This document shows, piece by piece, positions 36,901-49,285 of a stretch of DNA of 64,000 nucleotides. The notes under the pieces were generated by a model that was not told the origin of the DNA, did not search any database, and saw only the letters and a program-made list of their open reading frames with translations. The position numbers and the translations under genes were made by a program. Source of the DNA: Centroberyx gerrardi (Eukaryota > Chordata > Actinopteri > Beryciformes > Berycidae); contig NC_136004.1 in NCBI RefSeq assembly GCF_048128805.1, positions 16,067,812 through 16,131,811 of the forward strand. Direction: 5' to 3'. The first letter of the stretch is position 1; every line of letters begins with the position of its first letter.

Positions 36901-39206
36901 CTTGTATTTAATCTAATCAAATACTTGTCCCAATATTTAAATGATCAACTAAATTCTGGTTTGTATCTTTAATGTAGACTTACCAAATACAGACTGCAAC
37001 AGACAGTGAAGACATGCTCCAGACGGCATACACATAGTGCCCATACCTACAGCAACAGCTTCTCTTACATACCAGCAAGAGCCAATGATTGATTCACTGC
37101 TCTTAATATAAACATACATGGTATTGATGCTCACTGGCTCTCAAATTATCCTACTAATCAATGGTGTTAGATTAATGCAGCCTTGACTCATGGAGCCAGA
37201 GTTCCCCGGAGAGAGAGAGGAGAGAGAGAGCATGAAGCTTAAAGCAAAGTAGTGGTGTCTCCAGCAGTAAGTGCAGCAAGCTCACAATAGGCTTGAATGT
37301 GTTCATATCTGCGTGTATGTGTCTGTGCAAAAGTAAGGGAGAGAGACCAGAGACTACATCCATTTATTGTGTGAAGTGGTGTGTTTATGTGAGTGTCTGG
37401 CCAAGGCGTTTCCTCCCTGCTCTGTTTTTGGCAGTGAAAGGAGGCTGTGAGGAACAGAGACGAATCACCCACGACTCATTCCATCCTATATCAGTCCCAC
37501 ACCCACTCCCATTCGCACAGAGTGCAAGCACACACACACGCACACACAATGAAGAAAGAGAGAGAGAAACCCAGACACAGGAAGCCGTGCCTCACTGCCC
37601 TTCCTGAACAAGAAACATCAAACAGCAGAGCTATCAGTCTCACAGAGTCTGCACCAAGCAACCCAATCTAATGTGCTCCAATTGTTTCAGTAAATGTCAA
37701 TCACTGTATGGGATTTCCAGTTTGCTCAAAGGTGTATTCATCTTGAGGTTGAAGGAGGAACTGCTGATCTCATTCTGTATTTCATCACAGCCCGAGCTTG
37801 TGTGACTACAGCGGTAGTGCTGTGCAGTCCATTTAAACAAAGTCACAGTGGCGTTCAGTCTGGAGGAGTCTGTTGTGTGGTAGCTTTTACACACACACCC
37901 ATACACGCACACACATGCACACGCTGGCCTATTGATCATCCCACTCCATTCACAGGCTAAGTTGATGGCTTTTTCAGCGCTCGCTGGTAGCTTGCAGGAT
38001 TGTTCGGTCTGATAAAAACGTGTGTGTATTGATCTTATTCCCAGCAGTAGGAAGGACTCCGCCCATCCAGCCATGGGTTGTTCACTGAGAGACAGCGCTC
38101 AGACATATACCCCTATTATTTACAGTCACACAAAGCATCCACTTGACCTCAGTACCACTGAGAAACAATCTTCCATTCAGTGCTGAGTGACACTGAAAGA
38201 TATATTTTAGTGTCTTCCTCTGACCCTCAAATACCTTCCCTTTCTAATACGTTTCCTTTTTAACTGACTTCATGGCACTGTTATATTGCCTTTTGTGACA
38301 AACCCCAACCATCTGGCTCTGAAGTAGACAAATTAAACTGTAATTTCATCCTGTAGTATCCCTCTCTTTATTTCCTTCTCATTCTGCTACCCTGAAGGTT
38401 ATTTATGTGTACACAGCAATAAAAGTAATTTCCTGTGTGTGTGTGATGCAGTTGCTGGAGAAGCACAGGGCCATGGACAGTATGGTGGAGCTGTTGGAGG
38501 TGTATGAGGAAGAAGACCAGGCCTATGGAGGCCTACTGGAGACCTCCACACAGCTCTACCAGTACCTGCTGCAGCCCTTCAGAGACATGAGGGAGCTAGC
38601 AATGCTACGCAGACAACAGATCAAGGTAACACACAGTTCACACATGTACAGTATGAATGTATGCATGGCCGCAACAGGGGAGGCTGATCCTCCGCAATGT
38701 TTGGGATGTTTTCCTTTAAAAGTAGGTTGTTTAGTCTTGAGTATAGTAGACCTATTAGCCATACGGTTTTGGGCCAAATGTTTTTACCCTGCAATTTACT
38801 GAGGCCTGTCCTGCATTTTACCAGCCCCCACTGACAAGCACATATACACACACAGATGGCCGGCTGATTTAAATAAAGTGAAAAAATGGTGGACAGTTAG
38901 AGAAAGGCATAGAAGGTGAAATCCAAAAAAGAGAAAATTACTGAAATGACTGAATTATTAATATTTTTGTTGTCTCTGGTATTTGGTCCTATTGCTGTAA
39001 GCTATGTGAAGTGTGTGGGACTTGTTTCTGGGTTAGGGGTTTATTTAGATGCAGGCTAAACTGGGTGCCTGCATAGGAAGTTGGCTATTATGCAGGTGGG
39101 CCAAGATTCAGTGCTGTGTTTCTGTACAGGCACCGACATGCAAACGGTCGTAAAACACAATAGATGGTCAAAGGAAATTCTCATGCCCCTTAAAATAGCT
39201 TCTGCC

Positions 39207-39261
<55 letters not shown>

Positions 39262-42200
39262 GTAATGCCTTATGGTTAAAAAGCCTTTTCTGCACATGGA
39301 AGGGCAGTGATATATGTTTCATTCCAGAGGGAAGAGGGAGGATGTTTAATGGATAAATGGAGGAAAGGCTTTGTTCATCTATTGCAGTGCTGATGGCACA
39401 TTTATATTTAGCTCATTGACTCACACACGGCACATCAGTAATAGCACCACAGTAGGCTACTGCACGACATGGGAGTGAGTTTGCTTGCAAGCGTGTACAC
39501 GTGCACAGACACGCACACCCCACAAACACAAACACACACACACACACACACACATTGTTGCCCAACCTTGGATCATGATATCTCGCTGCTAGTTTTGTCC
39601 TTTTCCATACTGTCTCACATGCTTCTGGAATGTGGCAGCTGGGGTTTGAGTGACACACTGTGAGCTGGAATGAAGCTCCACGAATCTCCAATTTCCTGCA
39701 GTCTCACAGAGACATGAATAAGTCATGTTGTGTCTGGGCCTATAGGTTTACTGCTGGAGCAGGTTGCTGCTCTGGGATCAGAAAGCGTGAACCAGAAATG
39801 AAAAGATGGTAAAGTTAAGTCAGAGTGCTTTCACACCTGTCTTCTTAGGTGTGGCTGAATGAATCCTCTTAGCTCGGTTCCTTTGGGGAGGTGAGAACTT
39901 CCAGCGTGAACCCTGGAGTTGCTCGACATTAGAAGGCAGTTGGACTGAAAACAGGAAAGTAGGCAGGAAATCATGCATTTAATTAAGCTGAGTGACCGGT
40001 TGTTGTTCACATTCCTCCATCCCTCTCTCTGACATATCCCTCTTGTATGTGCATCAACACCATCACTCTCTGCCTTTACCTTGTTTGAAAAGCTCAAATA
40101 CATTAACTAAATGATAGTCTACTAAGCAAATCACATTTGTATTAAATCACTGAAGTGAATTTAACACTGCAAAAAAAAATTTGAAAATTATTTCCATTGG
40201 AAACAAGTGGAATGAACAACATTTTCTTCACTTGTTTTACGAAAAATATTATTTTAAGATTTTAATTTTTTCCTAAATTTGTAATTCTGACACATAAACC
40301 ACATGATAAAGTTTGTGTTGTTGATCAATTGGCAATGGAAACTATAACCAAACTAATACAAATGTGCAACAACAATTTCACCCTATATTCAGACTAATTC
40401 AGATGCACAATAGATGAGAAAATATCCTCGAATTTTATTTGAATGCTCAACATCTATTGTTATGCTATGCTTCCTGCTGCTAAATGATATGACATGGTGA
40501 TGAGATAAGATGCTATTGATTGGATTAAACTTGCATTAGGGATTGTGTTTAGATTAATTTAATGAAAAATAGATCATTTGGTGTCAGTTGTCTGTTTTTC
40601 TTCACTTACCTTATCAGATTTCTGATTATTTGATTTATTTCCAGCCTTTTAGCACCTTCACCCAGTTGTACCATTTCTGTGCAGTGGAGTGAGTGATATT
40701 CAATTAGTGTGGCCTTGACTCTCCTGTAGGTTCAGCAGGCTGCTGATACAAAACCTCAGTATAGCAAGTAGCTCCTATTTGTCCAGAGTACTCTGTTAGT
40801 CAACCACTCAATATCAAGGGCAGGACTGCATATCTGTCTCTCTCACTTTCCTCTCACAAAGCAGGAAATCACGTTCGGCAGTAGGTCAAAGTTGACAGTC
40901 AGCTGTGTTTGCTTTCACCCTCAATCCACTTCTTCACCGCTCAGTTGTGTTTGCCCGAGCTTGTTCTCTTCCTTTCTGTCTCGCTGCTGTTGCTCTCTCT
41001 AGTTTTTACACACAGTACATCAAGTTTGTTCATAGATACACGAGCCCATGAATCCCTGGGAGGCTTTTCCAGAAAGGAAGCGAAAACCATAAAACCTACA
41101 GGTCCCACCGAGATTTGAACTCGGATCGCTGGATTCAGAGTCCAGAGTGCTAACCATTACACCATGGAACCTCTTACTGGTGCGGGCTGGGGAGAGGGAG
41201 GGTTAAACCTCCTCTTCCGAGGTCTATTTATAGCCAGTGGGAGCCTCAAGCACAACATGGCTTTCTATAGCTTTTCTTCCTCCCAGTTTGCCCTTACTTG
41301 CGGGTTTGTTTTTCTTTTTCTATTCCCTTTTCCTGCTCCCTGCTCATTTCATTCTCTCAGTATTCAGGTCTATAGTTACACAGTGCTATTTTATGTATGA
41401 AACATTATAAGTATATAAATGGTAAAGGAATCCATAGGGAACATTGTATGTGAATTATCTGTGTCTATGTTGTAGGCCAGTGATACGAGCTGAAATTCTG
41501 CATCAGTTGTCAGTATTTCTATATGTGTGGAATGTTGCAACGTGGGGAAATACTGTGACAAAAGTCAAAATTCTGCTTGCAGGGTTTGTGACATCTCTGA
41601 ACTGCCCCGACCTACTAGTTGAGGAATGCTGTTCCAGGATAAGTCCTGCTGCAACTGGAATGCAGGTTTCAATGTCCACACAGTGCTAGCCATTACACCA
41701 TTAACTATTGGTTTATCATCAAATGAGTTTCTCATCAAACCATCAAAACATATCAGGTGTCAATGCAATGTATCCAATGCATATTCACAATCTCCTTCCT
41801 GTTTATATATTCTTTCTTTTCTATGCAGCTCTACATCATCTATAGGTTTGCTTTTTCAATACACAAAATCAACTAAACTATGTGATGTGCAGAAGGTACA
41901 ACGTGGTGGGCCACTGATATATTCAGGTCATTTATATCAATAAGGAAGTATGACTTTTTCAATAATTGTTACACTACATGTTGTGGGATGTTATGATAAT
42001 AAATATGGTATTTTCCACTCATTGACTTGCCTGTAGTTAAAAAAGATGACAGTGCCATTTTAGGACAGGGTTGAGAGGAAGTGGAAACTGGGTTACCTGG
42101 GACATCATTCTCATCATCAGTCTTAATTGAAAATTATCTTGCCTGTTATCTGTCCAAATACATTTGGCACCCTTACATGGGTGACCATAAACAAAAAGGC

Positions 42201-45200
42201 CTATATTTCTTTTAGTTCCTTCTTCAAATTGAAGCCAACAATCTACACCTTAGCCTCATTGTGTCATTTCACATTAAAAATAATGAGGGTATTGAGCCAA
42301 AACAAAGACTCTATTTTTATTTTAACCTTTAAAGTTGAGTTAGGTTAAGATACACTTCCAGCGATGTCCTGCTTCACATTCATACAGTTACAATTTCATC
42401 CTATTGAAGGACCTTAGTTACCCTTTGGAAATTGATAAAACAGAAGCTATAACAGCTACAGCTATCAGACAACCGCAATGCGTGCACTTATCCACACACT
42501 AGATGGCAATGTGGGAATCTAGTTAAATGGTTCTTAGCATAAACAAGGGAAAACTAACTTAATGCTAGTTTCAAGTGTGTGTACTCTGTATAAACACTGT
42601 GTATTCACTGTTTACTCACTATATGGCATGGTATTACATCAGTCGGCCTGCTCAGAGAAAACAGCTGTCCCATGAATCCCAAAATTCATATGGTCACCTT
42701 GTTAACAAGAAGACATGATTGAGTGTTTTATGGGTTGCCTGGTAGGAGTCAAGTGGAGTAAAGTGAGATGGTAGGTAGAGCAGAAGTCAAAAGGGGTTAG
42801 CTAGTGGGAAAACCAGATAGCGAACACAGCATGGATGGATCTACATCTTACAAGATTTTGGAAGATGATTACTTTAAAGAAGTAAGATGAAGTAAGACAG
42901 AGTAAGATGATCTGTATCAGTTGTCAGATGTACCTTGGTGCAGGTATCTGACCCTGTCTTTGTTCCACCCTAACAATTTGGTCTTTTTTTATGTTTCTCT
43001 CACTTCCTTGCTAACCATTAGACCATAGAAGCTGACATAATCGCATTCAAATTTTTTTGCTATAATCTAAAGATGGAGTATGAAAAAAATGTTATGAGAT
43101 GTTTTTTCAAATGAGTAGAGGGGGTGATACTTTATAGTCTAGATTTTTTTATACTTTCACATAGATTTTTTGAATTTCAAATCCACTTTGATAGAAATGT
43201 GGATTGGAATCTACCGTGAATCTACTGTGTGTAGATTTTATAGCACAATTCCACAAGAAAATGTGCAAAAAAGCCAGGAGGGTGAACACTTCTGTTTCCT
43301 CACTGTATTACACTGTATTTCATTAAGCCAGTCCCATGAATCACAAAATTCAATTGGTCGCATAGTTAGCAAGAAGACATTAAGTGAGATGGTGGAGAGA
43401 GGAAAGGCTAAAGGTGAAAATGAGTTTTGCTAGTGGAAAAGAGTAATGAAATAACCAACAGAGAAAAATGATCACGGCGTGGAAAGTTAATTGACAAGTG
43501 TACCTTCTTAAAGGGTAACTTCGGAATTTTTCAACCTGGACCCTATTTTCCCATCTTTTTGTGTCTAAGTGACTAAAGGGGACAACAATTTTTGAAACTG
43601 GTCCAGTATTGAGCGAGATCACTTCAGAAGCCGCGAAACAGGCTGCAATGTAATCCGACCGGGCAAATCGCACCGTCAATGTACGTCCACTAAAAGTGCT
43701 TGTTTTTGCCACTGACAGGCTCAGATTGTTATTATAAGTGTCTGACAACATTATGGAAAGGACCCTACAGAGAAATTAAACGTTTTTCTTTACCTTTCGC
43801 TTGATCCGGTCTGTGTGTAACCAAGTCTCGCTCAAGTCTCGCGAGAGTTGAGTTGTTGCAGGAAGTTACACACAGACCTCGCTCAATGCTGGACCAGTTT
43901 CAAAAATTGTTGTCCCCTTTAGTCACTTAAGACACAAAAAGATGGGAAAATAGGGTCCAGGTTGAAAAATACCTAAGTTACCCTTTAAGTATCTGACCCA
44001 GTCTTTGCTGTACCTCAACAATTTGACCAGTTTTCACAGAATGTGTGTTTCTGACTCCCTGGTGGTCTGAGTGGTTGGCTCTTCTTAAATTAAGGGTCCA
44101 CTGATAATTGAACTCAGATCAAGGTCAAGTCTACTTTATTGGTATAGCCCTTAATCACAGTTACAGCCTGAAAGGGCTACACTGTGCCCACATTATGAAT
44201 TAATACATGAAACATCCCCAACCTTAGACCTCTCTATAGCATGCTAGATATTGATTGTACTATTCCAATTTTTGACATTGTTTTCCAAGAGAAAAGGCTA
44301 GGTTTATGTATCTTGTCATCTTGTACCTTCACAAGACTACAAGAATGGAATATATCAAAAGGATTGTTATGTGTTTGTCATTTCACTTTATTGTTTAGAT
44401 GTCAGGTTTCCTGTAAAATCTGGTTTCACTGAGATTTGAACTCAGGTCACTGGATTTAAAGTCCAGAGTGTGAACCATCACACCATGGAACGACACTTTT
44501 GCACAAAGGAGAGCATGTGGTATGTGGTATGTGTGTGCGATTGTGCATGTGCGCGTGTGTGCGCCCGCATGCTCTTTATTCCCATGTGCTCATTCAAGTA
44601 AAATCCAGTTGATGTTCACAGATAGAGAGAAGGGGGGGATCTCAGGACAAGGCAGTAGTAGTAGTTTACATATTGTTGTTTTTCTTCTGATTAAAGATTA
44701 AAGAAGAAGAGAGAGAAAAAAGATGAAAGGAATGACCCTTCACATCAGGAATTGCAGCGTTAAATAATACTGATGCACTGTTGAGTAGTGCAGTGTGAGG
44801 TGAGGTGAGGTGAGGTGAGGTCACTTCGGTCAGAGAAGGACGCTCTAACTTTTTAACCTTCGCTGCTGTATAGGTTACAGTGCCATCTGTCGTCCTCTTG
44901 GACAGTTTGCCTGCTTTTTTTTCTTTCATGCGGTATGTTTATTCATCTTCCCTCTGTTTTGTGATCAGCAAGGTTAAAATTTGCAGACATAGAAAAAAGA
45001 GAAGAAGATTGAAGATGGAAAGAATGCTAAGGATTGACGGAGGAGGGGATCCATACTATATTCCTTTAGTACTTGTATTTACTTATGTGGCAGAGCCAGA
45101 GACTGCTGTCGGAGCAAGATTACCAGAAGTATGTGCAGGAGAACTAGCTTCCAAAGACTGGTTAACAGAGACTTAGTAGATAGATAGTAGATAGGACTCA

Positions 45201-46798
45201 AGGTTTTGGGTCGAAGTGCATGTGTTTGTCTAAAGGTGAGGGTCACTGACAATCTGGTGTTTCCCATAATGAGCCTTAATCCTCTTCTAAAATGGATTGT
45301 AAAAGTCATTTAATAAAAGGTAAAAAGAGTGCACAGTGCTGCAGTATTTCAACAAGAAACATCAAGACTAACATGAGACAGGAAGGCGTTCTCTGGTTGG
45401 CTGATATGTGTTTGTAACTATAAATAATCCACTGCCATTGGATCAGTTCTTAGTCCTTCCCTCTAGCTGTGGGGATATTATATAGATAGCCCAAACATAC
45501 TGCAATAGATTTTACAATTTGACATGTTACATCAATTTGCTAAGTCCAATCAATTCATTAAACATGCTGTTTGTACTGGTTGAAATTGTATTTATTGATT
45601 GCCTTGTGACAATAAACCGTGAGCAGATGAATGGCTCTATGGCACTCTTGCAAAGGTAATACTCAAAACTTTAGGTATATCTGATGACTGTCTTTGCAAT
45701 AACTATAGCTCCGCAAAGGTTATGGCAAATAGGTGAATCATTGTCAGGTGTTGGAAGGACAACAGTACTGTTTGCTTAGTCATGCTGATGATGAGCATAC
45801 ATGTTTGTGTGCACACAGTATGTGTAAGGCCATAAATTAGGCGTATATTGTCAATGCTTCCTTCTATGGATGTTTAGCTCCCTCTACAGGCCGGCTGTCT
45901 GTGGTGGAGCCAGTAGTTTCACATGATCTCCTGGTCCAAACTGAGGCGAGCGTGACATTGTGCTTGGTCTCACTGAATAAAGAAATTAAAATGCATCCAT
46001 CCCCTTTCAACAGATTTCCATGGAGAATGACTACTTGGGCCCGAGGCGGATTGACGCTCTGAAAAAGGAGGATTCTGATTGGCAGAAGAAGGCTCAGGAG
46101 GCGGTCCTCAACATCCAGGAGTTCACTGTCAAATACTTTGAGATCACTGCCAGAGCTCAGAAAGGTAAAGCATGTCATCACTGTCACTGTCACTGTCACT
46201 GTCACTGTCATTGAACAATAGACACACACTCACACACACACACGAACACATAGTGGCAGCAGTATCCTGGTATTGACCTGTGTGTGCTTTTGAATGCTAG
46301 GGCTGATGTGATTAGGTATTGATGAGGCAGTGCAGACAGCCATGCTTTGACAGGGGCACAAGGAAACAAGGACAACCTATTGATCAGGCAGAGCTCTGCC
46401 AACAGAATCTCTCTGTCCAGGGTTACTCCACACTGTGCCCCTGTTTATCCCAGTTTTTCTCAACCACTGATCGGTCTGTTTATCTGACACTTATTAGATC
46501 AAAAATCAAATAAGTGAATGACTCAAAAATTCAAATAGGAATGGAAGAAGTTGTAATGTCCAAATGCGGCCAATAGATGTCTCCCTCTGCTCCATAAAGA
46601 AAGCTTCACTCCTATGAGACCTTACTCATCAAACTCGTCACCCCTGTGTTGAGTGGGTGAGAAACTGCAATCATGCACTCCTCACGCTCTCTGTCACTAT
46701 GCCAGACTGATGAAGTTATTTAATCATGTTGGTGACTCACTGTTGCACGAGCACACATCACTCTCTGGTGTGTCTCACCCAGCCTCCATCACCTGTCC

Positions 46799-46829
<31 letters not shown>

Positions 46830-47291
46830 AGGTGTGTATGAGCGTATGAAGGTGGACCAGCGTAAGTTTGGCAAGGCAGCGTGGACAGCGGCGGTGGAGC
46901 GCATGGAGAGGCTCCGCTACTCTGTCGCCAAGGAAACCCTCCAGCTCCAGAGAGCCAGGGAGATCTGCCTGGATCAGAGGAAACACACACTGCGAGATGA
47001 GGTAGTAACACACAACACACACTTACTCTTCCGCTCACCCGCTCACTCCCTATGTCTCACAAACACATAGTTGGGTTGTAAGGTGCCGCTTGTGACGCTT
47101 TTTGACCTTTCCCCTCAGATGCAGAGTCTGTGTAGCGGCGAGGATGCGATGAGCCGCTTAGACCACATGGAGGCGCAGTACTATGAGCTCCAGCTGCAAC
47201 TTTATGACATCCAGGCTGAGATACTACAGTGTGAGGAGCTGCTTCTCACCGCTCAGTTAGACAGCATACGCAGACAGATGACAGGTATGGC

Positions 47292-47322
<31 letters not shown>

Positions 47323-47514
47323 TTAAAAAAGATTTAGGCTAATCTGTCAGTCCTGGGAAACACAGTCATGTTGACTCATTTTGCCCTGATTCCTGGAATT
47401 AGCAAAGCTGCTTTTAGAGATGACCTACTACAATACAGTACTCAGTGCTGCTGTGTGTATTACTGTGTGTAGTCTGTCTGTCAGACACCTAAATCACCTT
47501 CCCGTCTATATCTG

Positions 47515-47545
<31 letters not shown>

Positions 47546-49285
47546 TTCCAGAGCGTCAAGACGAGGTGGTGTACTACGACACCTATGAGAGTCCAGATGC
47601 CATCGGAGAGGACGACGCTGCAGAGAGAGAGGAGCTGCGGAGACTTCAGGTCAGCGCGCGACAGCTTGAGGCCAGGAGGGGGCGCATCACCGCCAAACGC
47701 TCCTACCTGAAGAACAAGAGGGTGTGTATTCCTCACTCACACTCAGACTCCGAAAAGACACTTCTATGGTGCACTAAAGAATTTAAGGGAGCCTTGCAGT
47801 GTGCGGACTGTTCTTCCCCTATTAATTTGATGTGTTTTCTTTCCTCTCCTTCTGCAGGAGATCTGTGTGTCAAACCACACCGAGAAGCAGCAGAAACGTC
47901 AAGCCATGCAGACAGACTCCACATTCCAACAGGTCTTGCAGATACAGGTTTTCTATGTTTTATTAAAAGATGTGACTGGTTTGTTCATTGATACTTGCAC
48001 AGTATAATCAGTATCTCTCTCCTCCTCTCCGTCGTCTTCTCTTTGTACCTCTCTCCCTCGGCTCCCTCCTCTAAACCCCTAACCTTCTTTCTCTCCAACA
48101 GAAGGATGATGAAGAGGAAGATGAGGAGAGGAAGAACAGCCGAGTTAGTCAGGAGAGACAGAGAACTCTTGACAGACTACGCACTTTCAAACAGGTATGT
48201 GCACTCCTGTGAACTGTTAAATATGTCAACCTGATGGTAAATTGGACTTTATTGCTGACTTTTCTTACGACCACCATCTCTCTCTCTCTCTCGCTCTCGC
48301 TCTCGCTCTCCTTCTAGCGGTATCCAGGTCAGGTGATTCTGAAGTCCACTCGTCTGCGTGTGACCCACACCAGAAGAAGAGAGCGAGGGCGGAGTGGGGA
48401 AATGGGTGGAGGCGTGGACTCTGTTTGTGTGCAGACGCAGGAGCAGCCGCTGTGCCTGAGCACCAGCGTCCAGACGGACCCCAGCTCCACGCTCACCACT
48501 CAGCCGGCCGCAACCCTCACGGCCTCGCTGCCTCCGCTGCCCGTGCCCAGTCCGGCCGACTCCTCCTGCTCTCCCTGCTCCCTGCCCTCGCTGCTAGCAT
48601 CCCCCATCTCCCCTCCTCCCCCGCCTCCCCCGCCGCCTCTCCCTCTGCCCAAGGAGGATCCGTCGCCCTCCGGGAGCCCGGGCCGGCAGGGCCAGGCGCA
48701 GAAGGGCGAGGCGGAAGAGCTCTCTCTCTCCCCGCTGGGCCCTTTTATCCCTCGCTTCTTTGACAGCAGCCAACTGGAGAGCGCCAGGAAGAAGCTGAGG
48801 AAGACGCCCGAGTTGGATGCCCACAGCAGGAGAGGTACTGGAAGCAGCTACCATAAGACTGCTTGGATTCACAGTAGAAGTAGCGTCAATAGAGTCTTTC
48901 TATTGAATTAGCCAGCTACAGTGGTGTTCCTACTCAACGTGTCTCTCTCTCCTCCCCTCTCCTCCCCCTGTATCCAGTGAGCTCGCCCATGGACGAGGTG
49001 CTGGCCTCCCTGAAGAGAGGCAGCTTCCACCTGAGGAAGGTGGACCAGCGGTCGCTGCCTCCTACCAAGGACGACGACGACCCCAACAGCATCCTGGCCC
49101 AGATTCGCCGGGGGGTCAAGCTGAGGCGCGTGCCCCTGAAAGAGAGAAAGGACCAGGGCGAGCTCCCGGCCTCCACCGACCCTCTGACCAGGAGCATCCA
49201 CGAGGCGCTCCGACGCATCAAAGAGGCCTCGCCTGAGTCGGACTCAGATGACGACGGGCTGGCCTGCCCGGACTGGGAAAGCTAG
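33982..49285 (+). CDS. jmy: Junction-mediating and regulatory protein JMY, complete
   Basis: JMY nucleates actin filaments itself and through Arp2/3, acts in motility and autophagy, and is a p300/p53 cofactor in the nucleus. Exons: 33982-34821, 38452-38625, 46014-46164, 46832-47001, 47119-47284, 47552-47721, 47858-47947, 48102-48194, 48318-48834, 48978-49285; 892 residues (human 988). The N-terminus, MSFTMEDNLESGWVAV with KHKFVFIVAWNE, is the JMY/WHAMM domain. Residues about 280-620 are coiled coil. Nine prolines lie at 717-725. The last exon holds WH2 motifs VLASLKRGSFHLRKV and ILAQIRRGVKLRRV (about 798-812 and 829-842), then the Arp2/3-binding connector and acidic end with Trp890. An upstream third WH2, if present, is too degenerate to mark. 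Exon 1 encodes 280 residues uninterrupted. Introns 1 and 2 are 3.6 and 7.4 kb; intron 2 carries an antisense tRNA-Gln. Confidence 0.95.
34822..38451 (+). other. jmy: jmy intron 1
   Basis: No exon is seen. It contains (CA)n at 36178-36223 and, from about 37290 onward, the start of duplicated block B, a diverged copy of the 26.5-kb region. Confidence 0.6.
39210..39257 (+). repeat. (GT)n microsatellite in jmy intron 2
   Basis: About 23 perfect GT units. Confidence 0.95.
41100..41171 (-). tRNA. tRNA-Gln (anticodon CUG), copy 2, in jmy intron 2
   Basis: The sequence is identical to copy 1 over all 72 nt. It is antisense to jmy. T-run terminators on the minus strand correspond to AAAA at about 41083-41086 and 41092-41095. 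Flanks differ from copy 1 outside the gene. Confidence 0.97.
41667..41703 (-). pseudogene. tRNA-Gln 5'-half relic
   Basis: The plus strand shows GTGCTAGCCATTACACCAT, one base different from the D-arm part of the tRNA-Gln genes, preceded by a weaker match to the anticodon region. The rest of the tRNA is not recognisable. Confidence 0.6.
42655..43000. repeat. Local tandem duplication, copy 1
   Basis: CCCATGAATC (42672) to GTATCTGACCCTGTC (42943) matches 43335-43400 and 43988-44020 in order: the CATGAATC/CAAAATTCA part, the AACAAGAAGACAT part, the GTGAGATGGT part, then GTATCTGACCC. The second copy is interrupted by the TTAA element. Confidence 0.6.
43005..43035 (-). pseudogene. tRNA-Gln 5'-half relic
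   Basis: The plus strand has GCTAACCATTAGACCATAGAA, differing from the tRNA-Gln gene at two positions. It follows tandem copy 1, as the relic at 44094 follows tandem copy 2. Confidence 0.5.
43327..44030. repeat. Local tandem duplication, copy 2 (split by an insertion)
   Basis: This is the counterpart of 42655-43000. The flank resumes at GTATCTGACCCAGTC (43989) straight after the inserted palindromic element, so the insertion happened after the duplication. Confidence 0.6.
43508..43988. mobile_element. Palindromic TTAA-flanked nonautonomous transposon
   Basis: The ends are inverted copies over about 115 bp (AGGGTAACTTCGG inward at left; the reverse complement of AGGGTAACTTAGG at right), flanked by TTAA at 43508-43511 and 43985-43988. 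A TTAA target duplication is the signature of piggyBac-type transposition. The 250-bp centre carries no transposase. An empty-site comparison with tandem copy 1 supports insertion here. Confidence 0.8.
44094..44125 (-). pseudogene. tRNA-Gln 3'-half relic
   Basis: The plus-strand GGTCCACTGATAATTGAACTC matches the acceptor/T-arm part of the tRNA-Gln genes with a few changes. It is next to the better-preserved pseudogene at 44421. Confidence 0.55.
44421..44492 (-). pseudogene. tRNA-Gln-derived pseudogene with UUA anticodon
   Basis: A full-length 72-nt relative of the tRNA-Gln genes. The anticodon stem CTGGA/TCCAG is intact but the loop is CTTTAAA, giving anticodon TTA, which would read the stop codon UAA. 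The T-arm CTGAG/CTCAG is compensated. The acceptor stem has mismatches at 1:72 (C:C) and 5:68 (C:A). A terminator (plus-strand AAAA at 44415-44418) is still present. The stem damage makes a pseudogene most likely. Confidence 0.8.
44796..44822 (+). repeat. (GTGAG)n pentamer repeat
   Basis: About five copies of GTGAG, in jmy intron 2. Confidence 0.9.
46173..46211 (+). repeat. (CACTGT)n hexamer repeat in jmy intron 3
   Basis: About six units, starting 9 bp after the exon 3 donor. Confidence 0.9.
46799..46831 (+). repeat. (GT)n at a jmy acceptor
   Basis: GT units run to GCGTGTAG, directly preceding jmy exon 4 at 46832. No conventional pyrimidine tract is present. Confidence 0.9.
47291..47322 (+). 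repeat. (GT)n after a jmy donor
   Basis: The run begins 7 bp after the donor of exon 5 (47285), and a second GT run (47513-47543) precedes the acceptor of exon 6. Intron 5 is thus bounded on both sides by GT repeats. Confidence 0.85.
48271..48312 (+). repeat. (CT)n/(CTCTCG)n tract at jmy exon 9 acceptor
   Basis: A pyrimidine-rich repeat that serves as the tract for the acceptor at 48317. Confidence 0.85.

Larger units (their letters stand above)
37290..41240. repeat. Duplicated block B (paralogue of 26460-29870)
   Basis: Several segments match block A in the same order and orientation, including an exact run of about 37 bp (27921-27957 and 39718-39754). Both blocks contain a tRNA-Gln(CUG) gene and both contain the phrase GGTCTATTTATAG (28430 and 41220). 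jmy exon 2 (38452-38625) lies inside block B but has no counterpart in block A. Confidence 0.65.

Noticed and set aside
48333-48911. A second long open frame overlapping jmy exon 9
   Set aside because: Its start is inside the true jmy exon and the frame is the jmy frame itself running past the exon 9 donor into the intron. Alternative frames and the minus strand stay open only because the region is GC-rich and proline-coding.
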